From: Candidatus Dependentiae bacterium
GTDB taxonomy: Bacteria; Babelota; Babeliae; Babelales; JACPOV01
Assembly: GCA_016191325.1 (NCBI GenBank)
Contig: JACPOV010000008.1
Span: 62,001 to 126,000 of the forward strand
Direction of reading: 5' to 3'
Length of the DNA stretch: 64,000 bases
Shown here: in pieces, positions 34,450-42,616 of the stretch
How the letters are laid out: the number at the start of each line of letters is the position of its first letter
How positions within the stretch are numbered: the first letter of the stretch is position 1
Notes under the pieces: generated by a model
Database searches by the model: none
What the model was told of the DNA's origin: nothing
Seen by the model: the letters and a program-made list of their open reading frames with translations, nothing else
Translations under genes and position numbers: made by a program

Positions 34450-36093
34450 CTATTTATTACCAAAAATTGATTTTAAGAACTGATAACCGGTCAAAACTGG
34501 GGCGCTCCATGAAAGATTTGGGGGCAAAACATGCTTTGATTCTATAGCCAGACATTGAATCTCTTCATCCAAATTCTTAAATGAGCTTAATAGATGGGGA
34601 TATTTTTTGAAATCTATAGTCTCCGGTGCAACAAGCATGAGCGCTTGCTCCAACGTCAAATTATTGCGCAAAGAATGGATGGTTTTTTTTAAAGATTGCA
34701 GATTCCAGCGGCGAATTGTTTTATCAAAAGAGCCAGAAATTAATAGATTATTATCTTGAAGTGCTAGCCCAGAAATCATACGAGGGGTTACGCTTGCAAT
34801 AGTGAAGAGCAATTGGCCTGTTTTATCATCCCAGAGCCGAATGGTTCCATCTTGGCCACCAGAAAAAAGAAAGCCATCAGTTGCATGCGCAAGGGTATTA
34901 ATTTCTTTGTCATGATTTGAAGATCTAAAAAATGGTTCTTTTTTTTCAAGATCCCATGCGCAGATTATTCCTGCGGCATCGGCAGAAAAAAGAATTTTTT
35001 TGCTTTGATCAAAAATAAGTTTTGATATTCGTTTGGCATGCCCTTTTAACTCATAAGCGGGTGCATCATTTATGAAATCATACGCTTTAATGGCGCCATC
35101 TGATAATCCTATAAACAAAAGGGGATCGTTTGCGACTAATGCCCAAGCATATTCTTTTGGTGTTTCAAGCGTAGCTATTAGTTTTCCTGTTTTGGTATCC
35201 CATTTATTAAGAGCGTGATCCTTACCTGAAGAAAAAAGAAAGGTGCCATCATTATTCAATGTTAATGCTAAAACTGCCCAAGAATGCTTTTTCAATTCTT
35301 GAAGTTTCGCTAATTTTTCTAAATCCCAAACGGTTATTGTTCCTGATTCATCACTAGAATAAGCGAACGGATTTTTACATACGAGTGCAGAGAAATCTGA
35401 GGGATTTGTCGTTAATGTAGATGATTTTCCTGTTTGTAGATTTAAAATTCTAATTTTTCCATCGGCTACGCTCGCACAAAGTTTATTACCCGTTGCTTCA
35501 AGGCTTAAAACTTCACCGCCTTCATGAGCTATAATCTTATTCTCTACTTTCAGAGATGATAACATGGGAAGCATATTCTCCCATGCTTGTTTGGTAACTT
35601 CCTGCGTAAGGCTTTTTCTTAACACGTCGGGGAGTCGTAAGCTTTTTATATATGAAGGATCACGCAAGAATTTTTTTAATTCTGTTGGGCTTGTAATCTT
35701 TCTTGCTAATGCTCTCTCAAAAATAGTTTGAAGAGACTCTATGCCCAAGTAATCAGAATTGATCAAAAGAGATTCAATAGTTTCTAGAGGCAATTGAGAA
35801 GCACGATGTACCAGCTTTTCATCTTTTTCATTTTCAAATTTGAGGAAACTCAAAATAAGGTCAAGTTGTCGCTTAGAAAAAGGTAAAGGGATAGAAGCTG
35901 ATTGCGTTTTGGAATCAATATCGCCTACTAAATTTTCGATTACTTGTGAAAATTTGATTAATAGTTTCGAATCTTGTTCAGAAAGAGTTATTTCATTTGA
36001 TTGTTGTTGCGAATCTAAAACTGAAAGCTTTAAGTACGCCGATGCATTGGCTGGAAAAAAAATCGTAATTAATAGTAAAATTAATCGCTTCAT
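34450..36093 (-). CDS. exported Skp1/BTB-like and WD40 fusion (single Skp1 module)
   Basis: A 547-residue protein with a signal peptide (MKRLILLLITIFFPANASA). Residues about 20-140 resemble Skp1/BTB: LKLSVLDSQQQSNEITLSEQ as the first strands, then SIPLPFSKRQLDLILSFLKF and SDYLGIESLQTIFERAL, the same plan as in Skp1 (VPLPNV...ILKKVI...ANYLDIKGLL). About 185-480 hold seven WD40 blades, e.g. HSWAVLALTLNNDGTFLFSS, GTIRLWDDKTGQLL and DKTIRRWNLQSLKK. The start has AAGGA upstream. It shares the plan, though with one Skp1 unit, with 4455-6563, 28 kb away, and both proteins have a helical C-terminus after the propeller. Role as host-directed adaptor is inference. Confidence 0.75.
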   Translation of the reverse strand: MKRLILLLITIFFPANASAYLKLSVLDSQQQSNEITLSEQDSKLLIKFSQVIENLVGDIDSKTQSASIPLPFSKRQLDLILSFLKFENEKDEKLVHRASQLPLETIESLLINSDYLGIESLQTIFERALARKITSPTELKKFLRDPSYIKSLRLPDVLRKSLTQEVTKQAWENMLPMLSSLKVENKIIAHEGGEVLSLEATGNKLCASVADGKIRILNLQTGKSSTLTTNPSDFSALVCKNPFAYSSDESGTITVWDLEKLAKLQELKKHSWAVLALTLNNDGTFLFSSGKDHALNKWDTKTGKLIATLETPKEYAWALVANDPLLFIGLSDGAIKAYDFINDAPAYELKGHAKRISKLIFDQSKKILFSADAAGIICAWDLEKKEPFFRSSNHDKEINTLAHATDGFLFSGGQDGTIRLWDDKTGQLLFTIASVTPRMISGLALQDNNLLISGSFDKTIRRWNLQSLKKTIHSLRNNLTLEQALMLVAPETIDFKKYPHLLSSFKNLDEEIQCLAIESKHVLPPNLSWSAPVLTGYQFLKSIFGNK

Positions 36094-36178
36094 AGAAGTG
36101 TCCTTTTTGGGATCACTATAAAGAAAGCAGCAATAAAATTAAATAATTTTAGCGAAGGCTTTTATCATATTGAGAGAT

Positions 36179-36886
36179 TTATCTCATCGCTTCTTGCTTC
36201 ATTGCCGAAGGGAGTTTTTCAATTGAATAACGGAGGGCAGTGCGGGGCATTTTCGCTTTGTGATTCATGACAAAGGTGAAGACTTCTTTTTGTCTTGTTT
36301 TAGTTGCTTCTTTAAGCATCCAGCCGTAGCCTTTTTGCACAAGATCATCTTTATCTTCGAGTAAAATTGTGGCTAACTCAAAAGCATCTTCTAAATAAAA
36401 ATCTTTACGCAGCGAATAAATAAGAGAAACGGCACTTGCGCGGCGCATCCATCTGTTTTCAGAGCGCGCCCATATTTTTAATTTTGGTAAAAACTGAGGA
36501 AACTTATAAAGAAAAAAACCAAGCGCATGCGCGCAGAAATCATCGCATGATGCCCAGTTGGATACATAGTTCTCAAGGCAATATTGAAAGAATTCAAAAT
36601 CAGACGGTTCAAATTTTTTTCTTATTTTATTGAGCCAGTCAAATGCGATAATTTGAAATTCTTGTTCTTTTTTTAGTAATTTTTCACAAATCTGAAAAAT
36701 TTCTTTTTTATCAAGATGCTTAACTTCTGAAAAATGCGCTGCAGAAATTTTACGAACAACTGGAACGGCAACGCCAAGATGATTAACCTCTTCTTTAAAA
36801 AATCGTTTGGCTTGCTCGCGGCGCACAGGATCGCTATTTTTAAGGAGATCGTTATGAAGTTCAGAAATGATAGCTTGAGTATTCAT
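36179..36886 (-). CDS. AlkD-like DNA alkylation repair protein
   Basis: A 235-residue all-helical HEAT-repeat protein of the AlkD family: GVAVPVVRKISAAHF, FDWLNKIRKKFEPSDFEFFQ, NWASCDDFCAHALG, RRASAVSLIYSLRKDF and KGYGWMLKEATKTRQ match the order seen in AlkD. AlkD enzymes excise 3-methyladenine and 7-methylguanine without base flipping. The conserved Trp and Asp of the family (NWASCDDFC) are present, so activity is likely. It is coupled by a 1-base overlap (TAATG) to the exported protein gene upstream. Confidence 0.88.
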   Translation of the reverse strand: MNTQAIISELHNDLLKNSDPVRREQAKRFFKEEVNHLGVAVPVVRKISAAHFSEVKHLDKKEIFQICEKLLKKEQEFQIIAFDWLNKIRKKFEPSDFEFFQYCLENYVSNWASCDDFCAHALGFFLYKFPQFLPKLKIWARSENRWMRRASAVSLIYSLRKDFYLEDAFELATILLEDKDDLVQKGYGWMLKEATKTRQKEVFTFVMNHKAKMPRTALRYSIEKLPSAMKQEAMR

Positions 36887-37395
36887 TATTTACCGTCGAT
36901 CTTATTTTGTTCTTCGATTTTTTCACTAGAATCAACTACCGCAGCTGTCTCTTCTTTTTCTGGAGTGAACGATTCATTTGCGCAATCGATGTTATATAAT
37001 CCCAGAAGTGTATCTTCTTCTTCATGTTCTTGTTCTAATATTTTTTTCTTTTCGTCTGGTAATGTGCTTTTATATAATTCGAGAGCGGCATGATACTCAA
37101 CTGAGCCGTCCGTATTGAATCTGGTTTTGTTTCGTATAGAATGCGTTGATTCTGCAATTTCAGTCTGCGGATTTCTTACTACTCGATATGTTTTCTTAGT
37201 TGTTTTTTTTGACTCAGTTGTATCGGTACCAACACTTTTAATGATTTCAATAAGTTGAATGCCTTGATTAATCTGAGCCATTTGTTTCAGGTTTTTTTCG
37301 GCAAAAGAAACTAGATCAGTTTCAGTAACCTTTTTTTCCATTCCACTAATACGGTTTGCTAAAACGATCATTACTATAATAACTATTTTTTTCAT
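36886..37395 (-). CDS. exported charged protein, unknown
   Basis: A 169-residue protein with a short hydrophobic N-terminus (MKKIVIIVMIVLANRISG), probably a signal peptide, and a very charged, Lys/Glu-rich body (KKTTKKTYRVVRNPQTEIAE; LPDEKKKILEQEHEEEDTLL). One Cys near the end. No domain recognised. The only clue is its coupling with the AlkD-like gene, which gives no shared theme. The Shine-Dalgarno is weak. Confidence 0.55.
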   Translation of the reverse strand: MKKIVIIVMIVLANRISGMEKKVTETDLVSFAEKNLKQMAQINQGIQLIEIIKSVGTDTTESKKTTKKTYRVVRNPQTEIAESTHSIRNKTRFNTDGSVEYHAALELYKSTLPDEKKKILEQEHEEEDTLLGLYNIDCANESFTPEKEETAAVVDSSEKIEEQNKIDGK

Positions 37396-37540
37396 GAGGA
37401 TTTCTTCTCTTTAATTGTCCAAAGATTTAAAGCCCATTTTAATGGGATACCAAGATAAATAAAATAAGATACAGTAGATAAATTATTTTGTTGAACAGAA
37501 GATATGATGATGTTTTTATTTTTGATTAACGTAGAGAAAA

Positions 37541-37632
37541 GTCAGATTAGCCCGTCGTCGCGAAAGGCTATGCCGGGCAGTCTCCGCATTTAGCTGGCCG
37601 TGCCAGGCGTAGCCCTTTAGGGCTGAGACTGG
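37541..37632. repeat. GC-rich tRNA-associated repeat, copy 1
   Basis: Downstream of tRNA-Ser(TGA) on the minus strand there is a GC-rich patch in otherwise AT-rich DNA. It starts with the encoded CCA (CCAGTCTCAGCCCT on the minus strand) and contains a GCCCT/AGGGC hairpin and CCAGGCGTAGCC on the plus strand. It resembles the repeats after the next two tRNAs. Confidence 0.5.
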
Positions 37633-37721
37633 AGGAGAGAGAGGGATTCGAACCCTCGATCCCGATCTCTCAGGATAACGGTTTTCAAGACCGCCGCATT
37701 AGACCGCTCTGCCATCTCTCC
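37630..37721 (-). tRNA. tRNA-Ser(TGA)
   Basis: A 92-base type II tRNA with acceptor GGAGAGA/TCTCTCC, a long variable arm, T-loop GGTTCGAATCC, encoded CCA and a CTTGAAA anticodon loop giving anticodon TGA, which reads UCN serine codons. It is the last of three tRNA genes read from the minus strand. Confidence 0.95.
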
Positions 37722-37741
37722 ACATAATAATTTCAAATTCG

Positions 37742-37820
37742 TTGCCATCTTCAGAGCGCGAAGACTGGCAGCGCCAGGCGAAGCTTGCCAAGGCGGAAGC
37801 CCTGGATAAGCGAAGACTGG
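37742..37820. repeat. GC-rich tRNA-associated repeat, copy 2
   Basis: Between tRNA-Ser(TGA) and tRNA-Arg lies CGCCAGGCGAAGCTTGCC followed by AAGGCGGAAGCCCTGG and GGATAAGCGAAGACTGG, the last three bases of which are the CCA end of tRNA-Arg. The same 17-base end recurs in copy 3. Confidence 0.6.
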
Positions 37821-37894
37821 TGCGCCTAAGAGGAGTCGAACCTCTAACCTTCAGATCCGTAGTCTGACGCTCTGTCCAGTTGAGCTATAGGCGC
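37818..37894 (-). tRNA. tRNA-Arg(ACG)
   Basis: A 77-base tRNA with acceptor GCGCCTA/TAGGCGC, D-arm GCTCAACTGGACAGAGC, anticodon loop CTACGGA (ACG, read as ICG for CGU/C/A arginine codons), T-loop GGTTCGACTCC and encoded CCA. Confidence 0.95.
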
Positions 37895-37929
37895 GTATAA
37901 TTTCAGTGTAATTTCAAAAATACAGCTCA

Positions 37930-37994
37930 CCGATGAAGCTTGCTGTGCTAGGTATCGCTCGCCGAGGTAAATGCCGTGGATAAGCGAAGACTGG
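37930..37994. repeat. GC-rich tRNA-associated repeat, copy 3
   Basis: Between tRNA-Arg and tRNA-Ser(GCT) lies GCTCGCCGAGG, then CCGTGGATAAGCGAAGACTG ending in the CCA of tRNA-Ser(GCT). The 17 bases GGATAAGCGAAGACTGG are identical to the end of copy 2. Confidence 0.6.
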
Positions 37995-38082
37995 CGGAGA
38001 GAGAGGGATTCGAACCCTCGCGCCCCATTTCTGGAGCTCTTGCTTAGCAGGCAAGCGCTTTAGACCACTCAGCCATCTCTCC
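37992..38082 (-). tRNA. tRNA-Ser(GCT)
   Basis: A 91-base type II tRNA with acceptor GGAGAGA/TCTCTCC, a long variable arm (GAGCTCCAGAAATGGGGC), anticodon loop CTGCTAA giving GCT for AGU/AGC serine codons, T-loop GGTTCGAATCC and encoded CCA. Confidence 0.95.
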
Positions 38083-38196
38083 ATCGTGCATGCGAGCCAT
38101 ATTTCAACATGCAACAAGGATAAATGATTTGCTATTTAATGCAAGAGTCTTATATGATTTTACCCATATTATGGCGTTCTTTCAAGCTGGAGTTTT

Positions 38197-38490
38197 ATGG
38201 CATTTATTATTGAGATCAAAGTGATACCCGCATCAGGAACTCAGCGCTTAATAAGGGATAAATCTGGCAAGCTCAAATGCTATTTAAAAAACCAAGCTGA
38301 AAAGGGAAAAGCCAATGAAGAACTTATCGGATTGGTGGCAGCTCGAATGGGTTTAGCAAAGAATCAGGTGAGCCTCGTTTCGGGTTTTACAAGCAGGAAC
38401 AAAAAGCTTTCGCTTGAAGGAACGTGGACGATGCAAGAAGTGTATAAAAAATTAGGGCTCGAGCAAGGGGAGCAACATGCCGTATTTTAA
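38197..38490 (+). CDS. DUF167 (YggU-like) protein
   Basis: A 97-residue protein of the YggU/DUF167 family: FIIEIKVIPASGTQRLIRDK, CYLKNQAEKGKANEELIGLV, then LAKNQVSLVSGFTSRNKKLS, the family's core motifs (AEKGKAN and SG-TSR-K). Its role is unknown, although the family is conserved and often sits near yggT or yggS. It overlaps the start of the GspF-like gene by 14 bases. Confidence 0.9.
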   Translation: MAFIIEIKVIPASGTQRLIRDKSGKLKCYLKNQAEKGKANEELIGLVAARMGLAKNQVSLVSGFTSRNKKLSLEGTWTMQEVYKKLGLEQGEQHAVF

Positions 38491-39655
38491 ATGGGCTGGC
38501 GTAGCGCTTGATGGTCGTGTTTTACGAGGGGTTTTAAGAGCGCGGAGTTTACGCGATCTTGATGAACAGCTTTTGCATAAAGATATTGGATTAATGAACG
38601 CTCGATTGAAGAAACAATCGTTTATGCAGCGCATTACCATTGCGGTGAAAATCAATTTCTTTAGACAACTCGCGATTCTTGTCGGTTCTGGCGTTTATAT
38701 TGATCGCGCCATCGGGTTACTTGCATTGCAAACGGCGCATAGTTCATTTCGCGAATTACTTGAAGATATTAGCATAGAGGTACAGCACGGTACTCCAATA
38801 GCAAACGCTCTAGAATCGGCAGGTATTTTTGATTACGTTTCGATCCAGATGATTAAAGCTGGCCACGAATCGGGTAAATTAGCGCAAGCACTCGAGATGA
38901 TCGCAGCCTATGCAGAATCTCGCGATGCCTTTTATAAAAAATTACGAAGCGCGGCATTAGTGCCGCTCATTACACTCGGGACTTTTATCCTCATCGTAAT
39001 TTTTATCATGATTGGCATCGTGCCGACTATTAGTTCATTATTTATCAGCGCAGGGCATGAGCTGCCGCAAATAACACGCATTATGATCGCTATCAGTTCG
39101 CTTCTCACCAGTTTTGGTGGAGCGCTGATTCTTTCTTCATTTGTATTATTCGCTTTGATTTTTAGATATGCGATACGCCGCATTCCTCAAAGCAGTAAAA
39201 TTATATTTAATATACCGTTCGTTGGTGCATTAGTGCGCCAAAATAATGCAGCTTCTTATCTTTATGCAGTTGGCCTGCTGGTTTCTGGAAAAGTGCGCAT
39301 TGCGTACGCGCTTGAAATTGCGCGCAGTGCCGTAAAAAACCGATGGATAGCGTATGAGCTCATGAGCGTTGAAGAGAATGTAAATCACGGAAAATCGCTC
39401 AGTCAGGCCTTAGAAGATTGCGGTCTTTTTTCGCCCGAGATTTGTGGTTTGGTTTCCGTTGGTGAACAATCAAGCAATCTCGGTCTATTATTAATAAAAA
39501 GCGCTGAGCTTTATCAAGAAAAGGTGAACCGTCAGTTGTCGCTGATCACTGCTCTTTTTCAACCAGTTCTTATGATGGTGCTCGCGTTTCTGGTTCTTGC
39601 GCTTATTGTGGCAATTTATATTCCACTTTTTGATCTTTCGATGATTATTTCCTGA
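38477..39655 (+). CDS. gspF: type II secretion/type IV pilus inner-membrane platform protein (GspF/PilC)
   Basis: A 392-residue protein of the GspF/PilC family: the N-terminus YFKWAGVALDGRVLRGVLRA, then two repeats of the T2SSF domain, each with three membrane helices; FFRQLAILVGSGVYIDRAIG and FSPEICGLVSVGEQSSNLGL are the typical motifs, and the last helix is VLMMVLAFLVLALIVAIYIP. It forms the inner-membrane base for a secretion ATPase. GspE, GspD and pseudopilins are not in the window, so whether this is a secretion or pilus machine cannot be told. AAGGGGAG precedes the ATG. It is the only visible piece of an exporter for the many signal-peptide proteins here. Confidence 0.92.
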   Translation: MPYFKWAGVALDGRVLRGVLRARSLRDLDEQLLHKDIGLMNARLKKQSFMQRITIAVKINFFRQLAILVGSGVYIDRAIGLLALQTAHSSFRELLEDISIEVQHGTPIANALESAGIFDYVSIQMIKAGHESGKLAQALEMIAAYAESRDAFYKKLRSAALVPLITLGTFILIVIFIMIGIVPTISSLFISAGHELPQITRIMIAISSLLTSFGGALILSSFVLFALIFRYAIRRIPQSSKIIFNIPFVGALVRQNNAASYLYAVGLLVSGKVRIAYALEIARSAVKNRWIAYELMSVEENVNHGKSLSQALEDCGLFSPEICGLVSVGEQSSNLGLLLIKSAELYQEKVNRQLSLITALFQPVLMMVLAFLVLALIVAIYIPLFDLSMIIS

Positions 39656-39722
39656 AGTAGACCTGTTAATAGCACGATTTTGCGTTGACCGGCTTAGTTT
39701 TTTTAGGTACTCTTTATTCAGT

Positions 39723-39812
39723 GTGCCGGGATGGCGGAATTGGTAGACGCACGGGACTCAAAATCCCGCGGTGTTTAACACCATGTCGGTTCGAGTCCGA
39801 CTTCCGGCACCA
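39723..39812 (+). tRNA. tRNA-Leu(CAA)
   Basis: A 90-base type II tRNA with acceptor GCCGGGA/TTCCGGC, D-loop ATTGGTAGACGC, anticodon loop CTCAAAA giving CAA for UUG, long variable arm and encoded CCA. It lies alone downstream of gspF. Confidence 0.95.
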
Positions 39813-39940
39813 TACTTCGCCAAGGCTTCTTATGGCGGGCCAGTTTTTATGGATTGCAATAAGCAATCAGAGGCAAATTGAAGCGAAGTATGCCCTTCGA
39901 AGCTCGAACGAGCGAAGTAGGGCAATCAATTCTAAAGATC
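39809..39940. repeat. GC-rich repeat downstream of tRNA-Leu
   Basis: The CCA of tRNA-Leu leads straight into ACTTCGCCAAGGCTTCTTAT and GGCGGGCCAG, and 40 bases later GCGAAGTATGCCCTTCGAAG with CTCGAACGAGCGAAGTAGGG, a palindrome with GCCCT/AGGGC ends. The composition and CTTCGCC/GGCGAAG words match the repeats after the three minus-strand tRNAs. The rest of 39941-40098 is AT-rich and holds no gene I can support. Confidence 0.55.
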
Positions 39941-40098
39941 TATTCACGATATATTCTATATTGACCTATCTTAATATCTTTCTCTCTTTCAATACTGCGA
40001 TTCAGCGGTAGTAATCTCTAAGCTTTTTTTATATTATATTGATCGGATCTGTTTTAATTTTTTGTTTACGAAACACAAAGCCAATTAGGACGTTCTTT

Positions 40099-40494
40099 AT
40101 GATAAGAAAATGTTTCACAGCATTGTTAATGAGCTTCTTAGTTTTTACCTCCAATGCAGACGACACGAATAAAGTGGAAAACATCTACAAGGCTATTAAT
40201 ATGGTAGCGAGTAGTATTGTAATAATTAAATCTGTGTATCAGTTAGTAGATTTTGTCTGTGATTCTATTTCATCAAATCCTGAAACTGAGCTTCGCAAAG
40301 AATTGACCACCCGAAATTTGGAAAACCTTCGAGCAGAAAGAGAATTGAATCGCTGTTTAGCGAATAATGAAAATGGTGCAAGAGAGAATAATGGACTGCC
40401 GAGGGCCTGCGGCGAAGTGGGCGATTTTTATGCAGCAGTAGCGGGATATGAAGCATTAAACAAAATTAAATATGCATTCAATGATAATAAATAA
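40099..40494 (+). CDS. DFYAAV family exported protein 1
   Basis: A 131-residue protein with a signal peptide (MIRKCFTALLMSFLVFTSNA). The C-terminal half carries the motif shared by three genes in this cluster: ELNRCLANNENGARENNGLP followed by RACGEVGDFYAAVAGYEALN. The N-terminal half is helical and hydrophobic (MVASSIVIIKSVYQLVDFV). Two Cys at fixed positions, in NRCL and RACG, suggest a disulphide. ATG 40099 begins the signal peptide; a longer in-frame start at 40039 is unlikely. No known family. Confidence 0.68.
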   Translation: MIRKCFTALLMSFLVFTSNADDTNKVENIYKAINMVASSIVIIKSVYQLVDFVCDSISSNPETELRKELTTRNLENLRAERELNRCLANNENGARENNGLPRACGEVGDFYAAVAGYEALNKIKYAFNDNK

Positions 40495-40550
40495 GTATAA
40501 GAGGCCGAATTACTTATTTATGGTTGAGCACAAAAACACTAGGAAGTTTT

Positions 40551-41060
40551 ATGATCAAAAGATACACAGCAGCGTTGTTGATGGTATTTCTCGTTGTTTC
40601 TATTAATGCAAAAGATGATAAAAAAATCATTGAGCTGAAAGAAAAAGAACAACAGTTACATGCTTTGAACGATGAAATTATTGAAAAAGAGCAACTGATA
40701 AGTTTTATGGAAAAGCGTATCCGTGACCAGATCGTAGTTGTTTTTGATCAAAAAGAAAAAGAATTAAAGAAAATTGATGAAGAGAAGAAATTTGATAGCC
40801 GAGAAATAAGTTCAATTATAGAAAAAGAGTGTCGGGATTTTTTTGAGAGCTTGGAAGCGATGCAAGGCAAAGATAAGAAATTTATAGCAACTAATTTTTT
40901 ATTTAGCGAAGATGATCGGCTCTTTGATAAAGATATAGATGTACTAAAATATTTTCTAATCAGATATGGCTGTGAATTAGTTTCCTTGAAAGAACTGCTT
41001 AAGCGATGGGAAATCATAATGAGAGAAATTGCCAGCTTAGGTAAGAAAATAATAAAATAG
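40551..41060 (+). CDS. exported coiled-coil protein, unknown
   Basis: A 169-residue protein with a signal peptide (MIKRYTAALLMVFLVVSINA), closely similar in its first 20 residues to the neighbour at 40099 (MIRKCFTALLMSFLVFTSNA). The body is a charged coiled coil (IELKEKEQQLHALNDEIIEK) with a single Cys. It lacks the DFYAAV block. AGGAAG lies 5 bases before ATG 40551. It sits between two DFYAAV genes in the same direction with short gaps, so a joint transcript is likely; it may be a partner of the family. Confidence 0.65.
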   Translation: MIKRYTAALLMVFLVVSINAKDDKKIIELKEKEQQLHALNDEIIEKEQLISFMEKRIRDQIVVVFDQKEKELKKIDEEKKFDSREISSIIEKECRDFFESLEAMQGKDKKFIATNFLFSEDDRLFDKDIDVLKYFLIRYGCELVSLKELLKRWEIIMREIASLGKKIIK

Positions 41061-41084
41061 CTAAAAAATCAAAGGATTTTTGTG

Positions 41085-41690
41085 ATGAAAAAGATATTCT
41101 TTTTTGTTTTGCTCGCATTTCCAATCGAATCGCATTGTTCTGCGGGGGAAATTATATTTGACGCAGTAAAAAAAATTATTAATTTAGCGGACGATATTTG
41201 GCATTCAAAGGAGAGAAAAAATATCGACGAGCAAAGAAGTATTGAGCAAGAACTTGCACTAAAAAAAGAAATAGTTCAAAACACTGAACAATGCGCTGCT
41301 GGACTTCATAAAATAGGTGACGCTCAAAAAGAAAACAATGAAATATTTCGAGACTTAAAGGAAAAAGCAGAGACAGCATTTAAAGTCATCACTGTCGCGG
41401 GAACCACTATTTACATAATGAAATCTGGTTATGAATTTATCAGTTTTGTTCAAGATTCTATTTCGCCAAGTCCTGAAACCAAACTTCGCAAACGATTAGT
41501 TGTAAAGAATTTAGAACTCTTAGATGCTGAAGATGAATTAAATCGTTGTTTGGTGAAAAATAAAAAAGGTGAAAAAGAGCACAACGGCTTGCCTCGAGCA
41601 TGTGAGGTGTTAAGTGATTTTTATGCAGCGGTCGCAGGGCAAGAGGCATTAGACAAGATTACGTATGCATTCAGCAAAAATAATAGATAA
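41085..41690 (+). CDS. DFYAAV family exported protein 2
   Basis: A 201-residue protein with a signal peptide (MKKIFFFVLLAFPIESHCSA). The body is charged and helical (KNIDEQRSIEQELALKKEI), a hydrophobic stretch follows (FKVITVAGTTIYIMKSGYEF), and the C-terminal block is ELNRCLVKNKKGEKEHNGLP with RACEVLSDFYAAVAGQEALD, nearly identical in plan to 40099-40494. The last 90 residues of the two genes align without gaps. ATG 41085 with AAAGGA nine bases upstream is chosen over GTG 41082. Its end overlaps the next start by 26 bases. Confidence 0.7.
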   Translation: MKKIFFFVLLAFPIESHCSAGEIIFDAVKKIINLADDIWHSKERKNIDEQRSIEQELALKKEIVQNTEQCAAGLHKIGDAQKENNEIFRDLKEKAETAFKVITVAGTTIYIMKSGYEFISFVQDSISPSPETKLRKRLVVKNLELLDAEDELNRCLVKNKKGEKEHNGLPRACEVLSDFYAAVAGQEALDKITYAFSKNNR

Positions 41691-42600
41691 GTATAAATTA
41701 CGCATAATTTGGTTATTGTGCTCAGCAAGCTTTCAACTAATCAGCATTGCTCAAACCATCGAGCCAATAGATAATACTCGATATGGAATCGAGATTACAA
41801 AGCCTGCGTCTATAGGATATTTCGATATGGATTACGCGATTGATGCCATTAATCCTATTCAAAGTGGAATCGAAGTCGCCAGAGCTGGATACAATATAGG
41901 ATATATGACACTTGGCTTCGTGCACCCAACCGAATCGCAGCAATTAATAAAACGTTTTAATGATCGAGGCAGCGAAATTAAAAAAGCGGAAGAAGAGCTC
42001 ATTAAATGTGTTTCTCAAAATGCTTATAATTTTCGTGAAAAAAATCAGCTGCCATATAATTGCGAAAAAGTTTCAGATTTCTATGCGGCAGTCTCTGGTT
42101 TTGAGCCTTTAAGTAAATTTAATGCTGAATTCAATGCTGTAATGGACGAACTTCCTGCATCGCGGTCTCATCCTCCTCAAAATCAAACAGGAATGGCCAC
42201 AGGAACAAAAATTGTTATAGGCGTAGTTGTAGTGATTGGGGCAACAGGTGCGTTTTTAATATGTGCACCAGTTTTACTTCCTGGAACTGTCGTTGCTGCA
42301 AAAGCAACAGCGATTACTACAGGAATAAAAACGGCGACCGCGGGAGTTGCAAGTAAAGCCTCTGCATTGATTGGTGGTGATACTGCTGTACAGCTTCTTT
42401 ACGAATCAAAAGAAGTGGTTGATGCGCTTCCTCTTTTTGATAAAGTAGCGATTGGGGCAAAAGTGATAAATACTTTTGTGGACGCTCCCGATGACGTTCA
42501 AAAAAGCGTGGCAATGCTAGAGTCAGTAAAAAAAGGAAGTAAAAATCGACAAACATTATTGCGCGCTAAAATTGAAGAATATTACGGCATTAAACATTAA
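41665..42600 (+). CDS. DFYAAV family exported protein 3 with C-terminal membrane region
   Basis: A 311-residue protein. The N-terminus is a signal sequence (KLRIIWLLCSASFQLISIAQ). The middle contains the family block in a diverged form: ELIKCVSQNAYNFREKNQLP and YNCEKVSDFYAAVSGFEPLS, with both Cys conserved. A hydrophobic span follows (IVIGVVVVIGATGAFLICAP), then a Thr/Ala-rich stretch and a polar tail, so it may be anchored or inserted in a membrane. It overlaps the previous gene by 26 bases, which suggests coupling. No known family. Confidence 0.65.
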   Translation: MHSAKIIDKYKLRIIWLLCSASFQLISIAQTIEPIDNTRYGIEITKPASIGYFDMDYAIDAINPIQSGIEVARAGYNIGYMTLGFVHPTESQQLIKRFNDRGSEIKKAEEELIKCVSQNAYNFREKNQLPYNCEKVSDFYAAVSGFEPLSKFNAEFNAVMDELPASRSHPPQNQTGMATGTKIVIGVVVVIGATGAFLICAPVLLPGTVVAAKATAITTGIKTATAGVASKASALIGGDTAVQLLYESKEVVDALPLFDKVAIGAKVINTFVDAPDDVQKSVAMLESVKKGSKNRQTLLRAKIEEYYGIKH

Positions 42601-42616
42601 TTCTTAAGGTTTTTCT

